Assembly: GCF_030209835.1 (NCBI RefSeq)
Contig: NZ_JARVRF010000007.1
Location: 1-64,000 of the forward strand
Direction of reading: 5' to 3'
DNA length: 64,000 nucleotides
From: Arthrobacter sp. efr-133-R2A-120
GTDB lineage: Bacteria; Actinomycetota; Actinomycetes; Actinomycetales; Micrococcaceae
The translations under genes were made by a program, and so were the position numbers. This document shows positions 1-8,331 of the stretch, piece after piece; the stretch's first letter is position 1, and each line of letters opens with the position of its first letter. Under the pieces are notes generated by a model, which was given only the letters and a program-made list of their open reading frames with translations, searched no databases and was not told where the DNA came from.

Positions 1-109
1 GCCCGGCGATAATGGACCGCCCCGGACGGCCAGGCAACCCGTCCCACTTCATATCGTCTAAGGAAATGAGCCAAGTCAGGGCAAAAGCTGGGCGACACGC
101 CAAATCCAC

Positions 110-174
110 GTCGACACCCGTATTCAGGTGTCGACAGGGATCTAGCGCATCCCCGGGTAATTTGCGCGTCGACA
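110..174. repeat. Three GTCGACA motifs, two forming an inverted repeat
   Basis: GTCGACA occurs at 110-116, at 130-136 and at 168-174. The 9-bp arms at 110-118 and 127-135 are perfect inverted copies around an 8-base loop. The rest of 1-214 shows no convincing gene. It lies downstream of the tRNA terminator on the minus strand. Function is unknown. Confidence 0.5.
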
Positions 175-214
175 GGTCGCCCATAACCCTCGACAAGGGG
201 GGTTATAGGGGGTT

Positions 215-254
215 AAACGAAAGAGTCCGCCCAGACGGGCGGACTCTTTCGTTT
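215..254 (-). terminator. Terminator of the first initiator tRNA gene
   Basis: The 18-base arms at 215-232 and 237-254 are perfectly complementary with a 4-base loop. The stem has a GC-rich core and AAA/TTT ends, the form of an intrinsic terminator, and sits just downstream of the tRNA on the minus strand. Confidence 0.85.
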
Positions 255-260
255 ATTTGG

Positions 261-334
261 TTGCGGGGACAGGATTTGAACCTGTGACCTCTGGGTTATG
301 AGCCCAGCGAGCTACCGAACTGCTCCACCCCGCG
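261..334 (-). tRNA. Initiator tRNA-Met (CAT anticodon), copy 1
   Basis: This 74-base cloverleaf has anticodon CAT. Two hallmarks mark it as the initiator rather than the elongator: position 1 is C facing A72, so the first acceptor pair is mismatched, and the anticodon stem has three consecutive G-C pairs. The three bases after A73 read CCA, so this copy encodes its 3' end. The gene body is identical to the copy at 2024-2097. A TAGAGT element at 346-351 on the minus strand is a possible -10 box. Confidence 0.97.
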
Positions 335-644
335 TCGCAGAATCAACTCTACCGCACATTCAGGGGCGCCCCTGACCATTCAGGTGTGCGCTGCGGCACG
401 ATGGGGAACTCAGGATCCATAGGGAGCCTTCGGGCCGGCGCAACAGCACCTCAGAGGCGGGCCTGTTCTCGCCGGGACCCGGCGCCGTCCTGAACTTCTT
501 TGATTTGGGAAAGCGCTTGCGACACGGCGAGTCGCGTTATTTGGGTGTCGAGACGGCTCAAAGAAGGTCAGGACGGAGCTTGCACACCCGTACCGGGGAG
601 AAGATCTACCCATCCCCCGCTCCCCCACCCGCAAATCGGTGGCA
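335..644. other. Non-coding stretch with a 19-bp imperfect inverted repeat
   Basis: No convincing gene. Arms at 485-503 and 558-576 match as inverted copies with one mismatch around a 54-base spacer. Bases about 605-645 resemble 1939-1978, so part of this stretch is duplicated near the second tRNA copy. It is the 3' flank of the decayed group II intron. The inverted repeat could be an insertion-element end or an RNA structure. Confidence 0.5.
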
Positions 645-923
645 AAATCGAGTAGGTGGGTCGGGGTTCCTGACCCACCTCACACCACCGTACGTTCGGG
701 CCTCGCATACGGCGGTTCGCTAGGTCATTTGAAAGCGATCCCATGCAGGGCGTAAGTGGATGAGGCCTTGACCTTCCCAGCACTCAGTTGGGCGGGCCCT
801 GTGGAGGATGGGTGATTTCGCGGTCCGCCAGCAGGCTCGACTGCTGTTGCCCCATTGATAGGCCAGATCCGGCCTGGTCCCAAGGCTCAAGGCAGTTCTG
901 GTTCGAGCGCTGCGTGTAGCCAT
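645..923 (-). mobile_element. 3' end of a degenerate group II intron (domains V and VI plus maturase tail)
   Basis: Read on the minus strand, a maturase C-terminus stops at 720 and is followed at once by a domain V-like hairpin with arms at 708-716 and 684-692. These contain the CCGTATGCGA and GTACGGTGGT blocks typical of bacterial group II introns. A domain VI-like hairpin follows with arms at 672-679 and 655-662, and the intron would end near 645. The order maturase tail, domain V, domain VI is that of a group II intron. I could not place the 5' end, and the reading frame is broken, so it is probably an immobile remnant. Confidence 0.7.
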
Positions 924-1192
924 CGCGCTGGGATGCCAGCACTGGCGACCTCTTCACGGGGCTGCTTGAAGCGAATCAGGCAGTAACTACAATGGCACAC
1001 GATGCCGGAATCGCTCCGGCAAACTTCGCCAAACTTGCCTAGGCGCACGACACCCACCTCATCGGCTAATCCGCGAGGACGCGTGCCGTAAAGCAGCCGC
1101 AGGGGCAACCCACGCAACCGCTGCCGGATCTCCCGAGAATTCAACTGAATCGATCGGACGAAAGCGTCCTTTCGCAGAGTGGCCTGCGGCAT
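720..1192 (-). pseudogene. Broken group II intron reverse transcriptase/maturase remnant
   Basis: The minus-strand frame ending at 720 contains SPILHRARPTECW followed by GL and a W-D-R-F ending. This resembles the end of group II intron-encoded proteins, which typically read S-P-I-L-H-R-A-L then Y-W then G-L. The preceding piece (887-1192, a different frame) is a likely continuation separated by a frameshift. No YADD reverse transcriptase motif or fingers/palm region is intact. Without its catalytic core it cannot be functional. Assignment of the 887-1192 piece is weaker than that of the C-terminal piece. Confidence 0.55.
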
Positions 1193-1421
1193 TTTCGAGG
1201 AAGAGAAAGCCGAACGGACGCCGGGGCTGACGCCACCCTGAGCTATCGCCCAGGCGAGCCATCGTCCAGTTCATGCGCTCCAGGGCCGTGTCAACGCTGA
1301 ATCGATCACCTGCTGTCCGGCGTTGTTCCATCGTTTCGTCGAGGAGGCGCGGTATCTCGGTTTCTGCTACGCCCTTTTTCCTGAGGGCGTACACAATATC
1401 CTGCTTGAGGTTTGATTCCAT
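1059..1421 (-). CDS. Hypothetical protein, probably truncated at its C-terminus
   Basis: This 120-residue frame starts at an ATG preceded by a good ribosome binding site (GGAG, 8 bases away). Residues 1 to about 56 are a charged helical stretch (MESNLKQDIVYALRKKGVAE and on) that looks like genuine protein. After about residue 57 the composition changes and the frame overlaps the intron-ORF remnant in another register, so the original C-terminus was probably lost in the rearrangement. I do not recognise the family. It follows a small frame ending at 1451 and may once have been its operon partner. Confidence 0.4.
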   Translation of the reverse strand: MESNLKQDIVYALRKKGVAETEIPRLLDETMEQRRTAGDRFSVDTALERMNWTMARLGDSSGWRQPRRPFGFLFLENAAGHSAKGRFRPIDSVEFSGDPAAVAWVAPAAALRHASSRISR

Positions 1422-1450
1422 TGTTTCACTCCGTTGTCGAGATCATGCGG

Positions 1451-1693
1451 TTAAACTACATCCCGCGTTCGATTGCGCCAGACACCGATGACGCACGGCA
1501 CAATGATCCAAATCGCTGCTGAGGAAATCGCTGCGATGGCGCTTCCTCCTTTTTTGTTGAACTGGCTGAGGGGAAATCCAGTGATGAATGTTTGTTCCCC
1601 CGCCCAAGAAACTAGCGCGATATTTCGCCTCTCAGTGGTCGAAGTGGCCAAACTCCGTGCAGATTTGCCAAAAATCAGTGTGTTTTTCGGCAA
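1451..1693 (-). CDS. Small hypothetical protein with a C-terminal membrane segment, probably a fragment
   Basis: The last 45 residues include a hydrophobic stretch (AIAAISSAAIWIIVPCVIGV) followed by W-R-N-R-T-R, the pattern of a single membrane helix with a positive cytoplasmic end. The upstream part of the frame runs into the tandem repeat array at 1621-1703, so the true N-terminus has probably been replaced. The function is unknown. It lies 29 bases before the gene starting at 1421. Confidence 0.3.
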   Translation of the reverse strand: MPKNTLIFGKSARSLATSTTERRNIALVSWAGEQTFITGFPLSQFNKKGGSAIAAISSAAIWIIVPCVIGVWRNRTRDVV

Positions 1694-1703
1694 TCTCAGT
1701 GTG
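1621..1703 (-). repeat. Four 19-22-base tandem units resembling IS21-family ends
   Basis: Read on the minus strand, four units begin with variants of CACACTGAGATT: 1683-1703, 1662-1682, 1640-1661 and 1621-1639. They vary in their second halves. Similar units are present at 52118-52181. IS21-family elements are known to carry multiple repeats of about 20 bp at both ends, bound by their transposase, so this is most simply an abandoned element end. No istA or istB gene is present in the window. Confidence 0.6.
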
Positions 1704-1976
1704 GATCTCGACGCTTCTGCGTGTGAAAAAACGTTTCACCCGGATCGGCCCACATAGCCGTCTAAGACCGTCTCCAAGATCTCGCTGGGGAAGCGGGGGG
1801 CGGTCGTCTCCGGTGCGCATACCTCAGGATCGAGAGCGCGGCGAAAATGGGGGTTAAACGAAGGCACCGTCGGATTCTGCTGGATCATTCTCTTCGCCTA
1901 AGTTGCCGGTCCCGGGATTCCGCGGGCCCGCAATTCCACCCATCCCGCACTCCCCCATCACAAATCGGTGGAAAAC
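1704..1976. other. Non-coding islet remnant with short duplications of the tRNA flank
   Basis: I see no gene here. The 14-base string GGGGGTTAAACGAA at 1849-1862 repeats 208-221, just left of the first tRNA terminator. The segment about 1939-1978 resembles about 605-645. These shared pieces suggest that the two tRNA loci arose by duplication followed by insertion and decay. Confidence 0.5.
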
Positions 1977-1977
1977 A

Positions 1978-2017
1978 AAAAGATCCGGCACAGTGTTTCC
2001 ACTGTGCCGGATCTTTT
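1978..2017 (-). terminator. Terminator of the second initiator tRNA gene
   Basis: Perfect 18-bp stem (1978-1995 with 2000-2017) and a 4-base loop. On the minus strand the stem ends in TTTT and runs into a T-rich tail, as expected for an intrinsic terminator. Its stem sequence is unrelated to that of the first copy. Confidence 0.88.
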
Positions 2018-2023
2018 CTCCAG

Positions 2024-2097
2024 TTGCGGGGACAGGATTTGAACCTGTGACCTCTGGGTTATGAGCCCAGCGAGCTACCGAACTGCTCCACCCCGCG
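2024..2097 (-). tRNA. Initiator tRNA-Met (CAT anticodon), copy 2
   Basis: Identical over all 74 bases to the copy at 261-334, with the same C1-A72 mismatch and three G-C pairs in the anticodon stem that define an initiator tRNA. Unlike copy 1, the bases after A73 read CTG rather than CCA, so CCA must be added by tRNA nucleotidyltransferase. Confidence 0.97.
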
Positions 2098-2108
2098 TCG
2101 CAAGAACT

Positions 2109-2137
2109 ACTTTACCTGCAGGTGAATGTCAGGCCAA
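2109..2137 (-). promoter_or_regulatory. Candidate promoter of initiator tRNA copy 2
   Basis: On the minus strand TTGGCC (2132-2137) and TAAAGT (2109-2114) are separated by 17 bases. A start about 7 bases further on would leave only a few leader bases before the tRNA 5' end at 2097. Copy 1 has TAGAGT at the matching place but no good -35 box. Confidence 0.5.
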
Positions 2138-2219
2138 ATCCAAACGACGTGACCTCCGTCTCCCCTGTCCAGCGGCCACCTCTCACGGGCCGCCAGATCA
2201 GAAGCCAGATCAAGAGAAA

Positions 2220-2253
2220 ACCGGGCCAGCCCTCGTCTGAGGGCTGGCCCGGT
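2220..2253 (-). terminator. Terminator after the UPF0182 gene
   Basis: A near-perfect GC-rich stem (2221-2234 with 2239-2252, 4-base loop) lies about 47 bases past the UPF0182 stop codon. On the minus strand it is followed by TTTTCTCTT. Confidence 0.85.
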
Positions 2254-2299
2254 CTTTCGAAACCCCAGCCAAGCCGAAATCAGCCTGCTGGAGAATTGC

Positions 2300-5200
2300 C
2301 TACTTGCTCGGCGAAGGCGACGAGGACGACGACGGCGACGGGCTCGCCGAAGGGCTGGCACTTGCCGACGGAGCCGGAGTGACACCAAGCCGGGACTCGG
2401 CGTCGAGCGCTTTCTGTATCGCCGCGGACAGGATGCTCTGCTGGGCACCGTATCCGGCGAAGTCGCCCTTGGCCAGTGCAGCCTGGCCATCCTGGATGGC
2501 CTTGTTGGCCTGATCCAGTGCAGCCTTCAGCTGGGCCTGCGCATCCGCTGCAGCCGGTGGCGTCGTTGTCCCCGGCGGAGTGGGAGTCTGGCCGTTATTG
2601 GCCGAGTCCCCTGCCGATGCTCCTGAGTCACCGCCGAAGAGGATCTTCAACGCACCGTCGAGCGTGGGGGCAAAGCCGACCTTGTCGCCAAAGGCCACGA
2701 GCACGCGCTGAAGCGTCGGATATGACGTCTCACCAGTGGACTTCAGATAGACCGGTTGGACATAGAGCAGGCCTCCGCCCACCGGCAACGTCAAGAGGTT
2801 GCCATTGAGCACATCAGATGCTCCCTGCCTGAGCAGGTTGAGTTCCCGCGACACTTCAGGATCGGAGTTGAACTTGTTCTGGGCTTGGCCGGGACCCGGT
2901 ACCTGGGTATCCGTTGGCAATTGGAGTAATCGCAACTGGCCATAGGTGTCGGCCTTCACGCCCTTCTGGCTACCGGCGTCGGAATCGGCCGCGAGGAAGC
3001 CGTACAGGATGTTCCGGGCGGCGCCGTTGACCACCTGCGGGATGAACGACGATGTCAGCTGGAAGGCCGGCTTGGTCTGGTCAGGCATCTGCAGGGACAT
3101 ATAGAACGGAGGCTGCCGCACGGGATCCGTGACCGTGGGGTCGTTCGGAACGCTCCACGCGTCGTTGTTCTGGTAGAAGCTGTCCGCATTGGTCACGTGG
3201 TAACGCCCAAGCAACTCACGCTGGACCTTGAAAAGGTCCTCCGGGTAGCGCACGTGGCTCATCAGCTGTCCCGACATCTCCGAGTACGGCTTGACGGTGG
3301 TCGGGAAAATCTTCTCCCACGACTTCAGGATGGGGTCCTGGTCATCCCAGGCGTACAACGTGACCGAGCCGTCATAGGCGTCAACAGTGGCTTTGACCGA
3401 GTTCCTGATGTAGTTGACCGTGCTGTTCGGCAGGGCCGCCGTACGCCCGGAGGTGGTCTGCGAATCGGCCGTAGCGTTTCCCAGTTGCTGCTGCTGGGAG
3501 TAGGGGAAGTACTGGCTGGTAGTGTAGCCGTCCACGATCCACTTCACCCGGCCGTCGACCACTGCGGGGTAAGCGCTGCCGTCCACCGTCAGGTAGGGAG
3601 CAACCTTTTCCACGCGCTCACGCGGAGTGCGGTCGTATAGTATCTGCGACTTCTCGTTGACGCCGTCAGAGAGCAGCAGGTCCGAGGACTGGAACTTGAT
3701 GGAGTACAGGAGTCGGTTGAACCAGTTGCCCACGCTGGGGCCACCGTTGCCGGTAAAGGTGTATTGCGTTTCGGTAGAGGTGTCCTTGCCGGCCGGACGG
3801 TCCTGTTCACGGTGCGGAGCGCCATCCGGGGCACCGACCACTGAGTAGTCCGGCGAATCTTCACCGAAGTAGATGCGGGGCTGGTAGCTCGCATCGCTGC
3901 CAAGCGTACCCATAGATGGAATTCCGGACAGCAGGAAGTCCGGTTTGCCATCAACCGTGAAGGTATTGCCCTTGGCGGCGACGACGCCGTAACCGTGGGT
4001 GTAGACGATGTGCCGGTTGACCCAGGTCTGCTGGCTGGCGTTCAGCCCGTCCTGGTTCAATTCGCGGACAGCGATCACGGTGTCCTGGGTCTTGCCGTCC
4101 ACGGTGTAACGGTCGACGTTGAGAGACTTGGGGAACTGGTAGTACGGACGGTACTGCTCCAGCTGGGAGAACGCCGAGGAAACCAGGTTCGGGTCCAACA
4201 GCCGGATATTGGCGGCCGTCTGGGCGTCCTTGGCAAGCGCCCCTGTCTTGGCGTCCGTGGTGGCGTTGTACGGAGAAACCTTGATCTTGTCCAAACCGTA
4301 GGCGGACCGGGTCATGGCAATGTTGCGGTCAATGTACTTGTTTTCCAGCGTCTGCTCCGAGGGGCGGACTTGGAACTGCTGGATGACCCATGGGTAGACA
4401 CCGCCAGCGAGGATGGACGTGATGATCAGCATGGCCGTGCCGATGACGGGCAAGCGCCAACGGCCAATCACGGCGGCCACAATGAAGAGGATGGCTACCA
4501 GACCCGCGGCAACGGCCAGGATGGTCTTCGTCGGGATCACCGCATTGACGTCGGTGTAGAGGGCGCCTGCCCAGTGTCCGCCGTTGTTTTGGACGGTGCT
4601 GTAGACGTCAAGCCAGAAGTTGGCTCCAAGCAGCAGCAGGAAAACAGCCCCGGTCACGGCCAGGTGGATTTGGGCGGCACGGCTGGTGAAGATCCCCCGC
4701 TCCATGAGCCGGATACTGCCGTAGAGGTAGTGGGTGAGGATTCCCGCGATTCCGGCAATCACCACAACGCTCATGAGGAAACCCGTGACAAAGCCAAGGA
4801 ACGGCAACGTCATGAGGTAGAAACTGATGTCCAGGCCAAACTGGGGATCGGTCTGGCCGAACGGTACCTGGTTGAAGAACAAAAGCACCGCTTGCCACTG
4901 GCTCGCGGCCGCGCTGCCGGCGAACAGGCCGAACAGCACGGGGATGCCGATCATGACCACGCGTCGCACGGGTTCCAGCTGGGCCTGGTACCGGTTCAGG
5001 TTGTCCCTGACCTCGGCATCCGGGGCATAGACAGGCCGCGCATGGTAAGCAACGCGGATTGCGTAGAAGATCGGCACGGACATCAGGACGAAGCCCGCGA
5101 GGAAAATTAGTATCCGGGCAAGGTTTTCCTTGAAATAAACTTCGAAGAAGCCCAGCTGCTGATACCAGAGGACGTCTGTCCACACATTGGCGAAGAAAAT

Positions 5201-5302
5201 GAATCCCACCACCGCGACGGCGACGATGATCAAAGTTGGAGTGAGGGCACCCCGTCTCCGCTGCGGTCTTCCGGGCGGGCTGGTGCTGGCTGGACGGGAC
5301 AA
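2300..5302 (-). CDS. UPF0182 family large integral membrane protein
   Basis: The product is 1000 residues. The first 310 or so carry about seven hydrophobic helices (roughly 21-41, 62-82, 112-135, 160-190, 212-235, 255-280 and 287-308), followed by a large extracytoplasmic domain. After about residue 880 comes an Ala/Gln helical stretch and then a low-complexity Ser/Pro/Ala tail, perhaps reaching into the cell wall. This matches the UPF0182 family of actinobacteria and cyanobacteria, whose molecular function is not established. The start is TTG at 5302, with GAGG 8-9 bases upstream. It lies next to the PDZ protease gene, as in mycobacteria (Rv3193c/Rv3194c, from memory). Confidence 0.9.
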   Translation of the reverse strand: MSRPASTSPPGRPQRRRGALTPTLIIVAVAVVGFIFFANVWTDVLWYQQLGFFEVYFKENLARILIFLAGFVLMSVPIFYAIRVAYHARPVYAPDAEVRDNLNRYQAQLEPVRRVVMIGIPVLFGLFAGSAAASQWQAVLLFFNQVPFGQTDPQFGLDISFYLMTLPFLGFVTGFLMSVVVIAGIAGILTHYLYGSIRLMERGIFTSRAAQIHLAVTGAVFLLLLGANFWLDVYSTVQNNGGHWAGALYTDVNAVIPTKTILAVAAGLVAILFIVAAVIGRWRLPVIGTAMLIITSILAGGVYPWVIQQFQVRPSEQTLENKYIDRNIAMTRSAYGLDKIKVSPYNATTDAKTGALAKDAQTAANIRLLDPNLVSSAFSQLEQYRPYYQFPKSLNVDRYTVDGKTQDTVIAVRELNQDGLNASQQTWVNRHIVYTHGYGVVAAKGNTFTVDGKPDFLLSGIPSMGTLGSDASYQPRIYFGEDSPDYSVVGAPDGAPHREQDRPAGKDTSTETQYTFTGNGGPSVGNWFNRLLYSIKFQSSDLLLSDGVNEKSQILYDRTPRERVEKVAPYLTVDGSAYPAVVDGRVKWIVDGYTTSQYFPYSQQQQLGNATADSQTTSGRTAALPNSTVNYIRNSVKATVDAYDGSVTLYAWDDQDPILKSWEKIFPTTVKPYSEMSGQLMSHVRYPEDLFKVQRELLGRYHVTNADSFYQNNDAWSVPNDPTVTDPVRQPPFYMSLQMPDQTKPAFQLTSSFIPQVVNGAARNILYGFLAADSDAGSQKGVKADTYGQLRLLQLPTDTQVPGPGQAQNKFNSDPEVSRELNLLRQGASDVLNGNLLTLPVGGGLLYVQPVYLKSTGETSYPTLQRVLVAFGDKVGFAPTLDGALKILFGGDSGASAGDSANNGQTPTPPGTTTPPAAADAQAQLKAALDQANKAIQDGQAALAKGDFAGYGAQQSILSAAIQKALDAESRLGVTPAPSASASPSASPSPSSSSSPSPSK

Positions 5303-5435
5303 ACTCGATACCTCATCGCTGGTCGTCAGTTAACGGTCATCAGTGCGTGTGTTCGTCGGCCCCGGTGCCGGGTGCTAATGGCGGAGGCCGTCACTAGTGC
5401 CACGAGTGGCAGTGGAGCTAAGTTCCATCATCAGT

Positions 5436-6653
5436 CTAGTTGTTGGAGCATGTCGGGAGGCGGGACATATCCTGGCCCGAGGCGAGTCGCTCCACGGCTG
5501 ATTTTGCGTCCGCCAGAGTGTCCACTTTGACTACCTGCAGCCCGTCCGGAATGTGTCCTACTACCTCGTCGCAATTGGCGGCAGGCGCGAGGAAAAGCGT
5601 GGCGCCGCCGTTGCGGGCTCCGCGCATTTTCTGGGCGATCCCGCCAATAGGTCCCACGGTGCCGTCCGGCGAAATGGTCCCGGTACCGGCCACATGCTTG
5701 CCCCCCGTGAGGTCGCCGGGGGTGATGCTGTCGATGATGCCCAGCGCGAACATCATGCCGGCGCTCGGTCCGCCCACCTGGTCCAGGGAGATCTTGACGT
5801 CAAACGGGAACGTGAACTTGTACTGCAGCAGCACGCCCAGGATGTACTTGCCGTTTGAGCCCTTGCCCGGGGTGATGCTCACCGTCACGGGCTTGCCATT
5901 CCGGTCGACGACGACGACGGCGGGCGCGCCCGCGCCGTCGGCCAGTGCGATTTGGACGACGTTCAGGGACGTAATCGCCTTGCCGTTGATCGACGTGAAG
6001 ACATCTCCTGTTTGGAGTTTGCCTGCAGAGGCGGAGCCGTCAGACAACCCCGCGACTTCAAGCTTCTGCCCGTACGGAATGTTCTCTTCCTGCAGGGCCG
6101 AGGCAACAGCGTTCTCCTGGGACGTGGTCATGGCAAGCGCGCTTTCCTGTTCGGATTGCTGCTTGGTGGTGCCCTTGGGGTAGAGAAGTTCTTCGGGGTA
6201 CACAGCCTTGGAACCGTCCAGCCAGGCTTGGAAGGCCTCGAAAATGTTGACGGGTCCGTTGGGACCGCCGTTGATGTAGACGGTGGTCAGGTCCAGATTT
6301 CCTTTGGCAGGATACGTCGCGTGCCCGGTGATGCTGATGACCGGTTTGTTGTGGTCCGTGCCCAAGGTGTTGAACGTCGGCCCGGGAGACTCCACGACGT
6401 AAGGAACAGGGAGAACAGCCGCGGCGATTCCCAACACAATGGTCAGGGCGCCGGAGACGAGCATCGCGATGTACCGTCCGTCGCGGCGCTGTGCCGCTTG
6501 GGGCGCGCGGGGCGGTTCCTGCCCTGGCTCCTGCGATGCTGCAGCATCCTGTGCCGGGGAATGGCCGGGCGACGTCGGGACGCCCTGGGGGTTGGAGGGG
6601 CCGAGAGGCTGTCCGGGTTCCCCGGCAGCTCCGGGGCTCGGCAAACTAGTCAA
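5436..6653 (-). CDS. Membrane-anchored PDZ and Lon-type (S16) serine protease
   Basis: A Pro/Gln-rich cytoplasmic N-terminus is followed by one membrane helix at about residues 61-84, a PDZ domain at about 180-250 and a Lon-like S16 domain at the C-terminus. The catalytic pair is visible: Ser in GGPSAGMMFALG (about 287) and Lys in GGIAQKMRG (about 332), 45 residues apart as in the Lon family. It probably cleaves secreted or membrane substrates on the outer face, like YlbL; the substrate is unknown. I chose TTG at 6653 because GGAGAGG lies 7 bases upstream; an ATG at 6731 in the same frame would add 26 unlikely residues. Confidence 0.88.
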   Translation of the reverse strand: MTSLPSPGAAGEPGQPLGPSNPQGVPTSPGHSPAQDAAASQEPGQEPPRAPQAAQRRDGRYIAMLVSGALTIVLGIAAAVLPVPYVVESPGPTFNTLGTDHNKPVISITGHATYPAKGNLDLTTVYINGGPNGPVNIFEAFQAWLDGSKAVYPEELLYPKGTTKQQSEQESALAMTTSQENAVASALQEENIPYGQKLEVAGLSDGSASAGKLQTGDVFTSINGKAITSLNVVQIALADGAGAPAVVVVDRNGKPVTVSITPGKGSNGKYILGVLLQYKFTFPFDVKISLDQVGGPSAGMMFALGIIDSITPGDLTGGKHVAGTGTISPDGTVGPIGGIAQKMRGARNGGATLFLAPAANCDEVVGHIPDGLQVVKVDTLADAKSAVERLASGQDMSRLPTCSNN

Positions 6654-6870
6654 TGAAAGACCTCTCCGCGCCGGGAACCGTGTGCCCGACGCTACCGTTT
6701 CGACTCCCTCAGGGTGGAGGCGAGTAAACATACCAACGATCCACCCTACGTCGCTGTGCCCGCCAGACCTGCTTTGCCTAGAGCGAACGACGCGTTATTG
6801 AGGCAGACAGCCCCCGGGCATCGCGGTACCTTGAAAGTGATCACCAGTCACACCGACGATCGGCGGCACC

Positions 6871-8316
6871 ATGACCTCCAACCCCAATACCCCCTCCAAT
6901 GGAGACGATTCCCCTGTGGATCCCTTGGCAGAAATGCTGAAGAACCTGATGGGCGGGCAAGGCATGGGCAACATCGACCCCGCCGAATTAGCCAAGGCCG
7001 CGGGGCTCCCGAACGATCCCAACATGCTGCAGCAGATGTTCGCCCAAGTGCAGGCCATGATGAGCTCCACTTCCGAGGGCCCTGTCAATTGGCAGCTCGC
7101 ACACGAGAATGCCCGCCGCGTTGCCGCTGCGGGCACGGATCCGTCGGTGAATGCCCTGCAGGCCCGAGAAGTCGACGAGGCGCTCCGGCTCGCGGAACTC
7201 TGGTTGGATCCGGTCACCGATCTTCAGGCGACGGGCCTCATCGGCCGCGCCTGGTCCCGCGCCGAATGGGTGGAAGCCACCCTCTCTACGTGGAAACGAC
7301 TCACGGAACCGGTGGCCAACAGCATCGCCAATGCCCTGTCGGACGCGCTGACACAGCAGATGCCGGAGGAAATGAAGGCCATGATGGGTGGCACCTCGTC
7401 CATGTTGCAGAACATGGGCGGAGCCATCTTCGGCATGCAGCTCGGCCAGGCCATCGGTGCCCTGTCCGCCGAGGTGGTCAGCTCTACCGATATCGGAGTT
7501 CCGCTCGCTGATCTCGAGATGGCATTGCTACCGGCCAATGTGGCGAAATTCGGTGAAGGCCTGAGCGTCCCGGAGAACGACGTCCGGCTGTTTCTCGCCG
7601 TCCGCGAAGCCGCTCATGCCCGGCTCTTCGTGCAGGTTCCCTGGCTGCGAGGCCATCTCCTCGGCGCCATCGAAGCGTACGCCCGGGGAATCCACATCGA
7701 CATGTCCCGCGTCGAGGACCTCGCCCGGGACCTGGATCCCGGCAACCCAGAGGGCATTCAAGAAGCCCTCTCCCAAGGGGTGTTCACGCCCGAGCGCACT
7801 CCCGAACAATCGGCCGCCCTGGAGAAACTCGAAACCGCGCTCGCGCTGGTTGAGGGCTGGGTGGACGAACTGACGGCCGCCGCCACCGAGAACGTGCTGC
7901 CATCCGCCGTCGCGCTCCGCGAGACGGTGCGGAGGCGCCGCGCCACGGGAGGACCCGCTGAACACGCGTTCTCCTCGTTGGTGGGACTCGAACTGCGCCC
8001 GCGGCGCCTGCGCGAAGCCGCCACACTGTGGGCTGCTCTGAAGGACGAGCGTGGAATAGCCGGCCGCGATGCCATCTGGCAGCACCCCGATTTGCTCCCC
8101 ACGGCGCACGACCTCGACGACCCCGCGGGCTTCACGGAACGGCGCCGCCTGGCTGAAGCCAGCGACACCGAAGTGGACGATGCGCTGCAGAAGCTCCTTG
8201 AAGGCGGCTACGACGCTCCGAACGATGAGGAGAAGGGCGAGGGCACCCCGGAAGCTCCGAAGCCTGAAGACGGCGATTCCCCTGACGACACTGAGCCCGG
8301 AGAGCCCAAGGCTTAG
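6871..8316 (+). CDS. Zincin-superfamily hydrolase-like protein (DUF2342)
   Basis: This 481-residue protein has a Gly/Met-rich start (PLAEMLKNLMGGQGMGNIDP) and a central region with REAAHARLFVQVPWLRGHLL, the conserved block of the actinobacterial DUF2342 family. The family is assigned to the zinc-dependent metallopeptidase superfamily (zincin_2), but no activity has been proved, and the His here sits in a modified motif rather than plain HExxH. The last 50 residues are acidic and Pro-rich, probably disordered. It is transcribed away from the PDZ protease, a pairing I recall from mycobacteria (Rv3194c/Rv3195). Confidence 0.85.
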   Translation: MTSNPNTPSNGDDSPVDPLAEMLKNLMGGQGMGNIDPAELAKAAGLPNDPNMLQQMFAQVQAMMSSTSEGPVNWQLAHENARRVAAAGTDPSVNALQAREVDEALRLAELWLDPVTDLQATGLIGRAWSRAEWVEATLSTWKRLTEPVANSIANALSDALTQQMPEEMKAMMGGTSSMLQNMGGAIFGMQLGQAIGALSAEVVSSTDIGVPLADLEMALLPANVAKFGEGLSVPENDVRLFLAVREAAHARLFVQVPWLRGHLLGAIEAYARGIHIDMSRVEDLARDLDPGNPEGIQEALSQGVFTPERTPEQSAALEKLETALALVEGWVDELTAAATENVLPSAVALRETVRRRRATGGPAEHAFSSLVGLELRPRRLREAATLWAALKDERGIAGRDAIWQHPDLLPTAHDLDDPAGFTERRRLAEASDTEVDDALQKLLEGGYDAPNDEEKGEGTPEAPKPEDGDSPDDTEPGEPKA

Positions 8317-8331
8317 CCGCTCCTAAAACGC

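Noticed and set aside
3995-5110. 371-codon open frame on the plus strand
   Set aside because: It lies wholly inside the UPF0182 gene on the opposite strand. High GC keeps antisense frames open, and the product has no hydrophobic core or family character.
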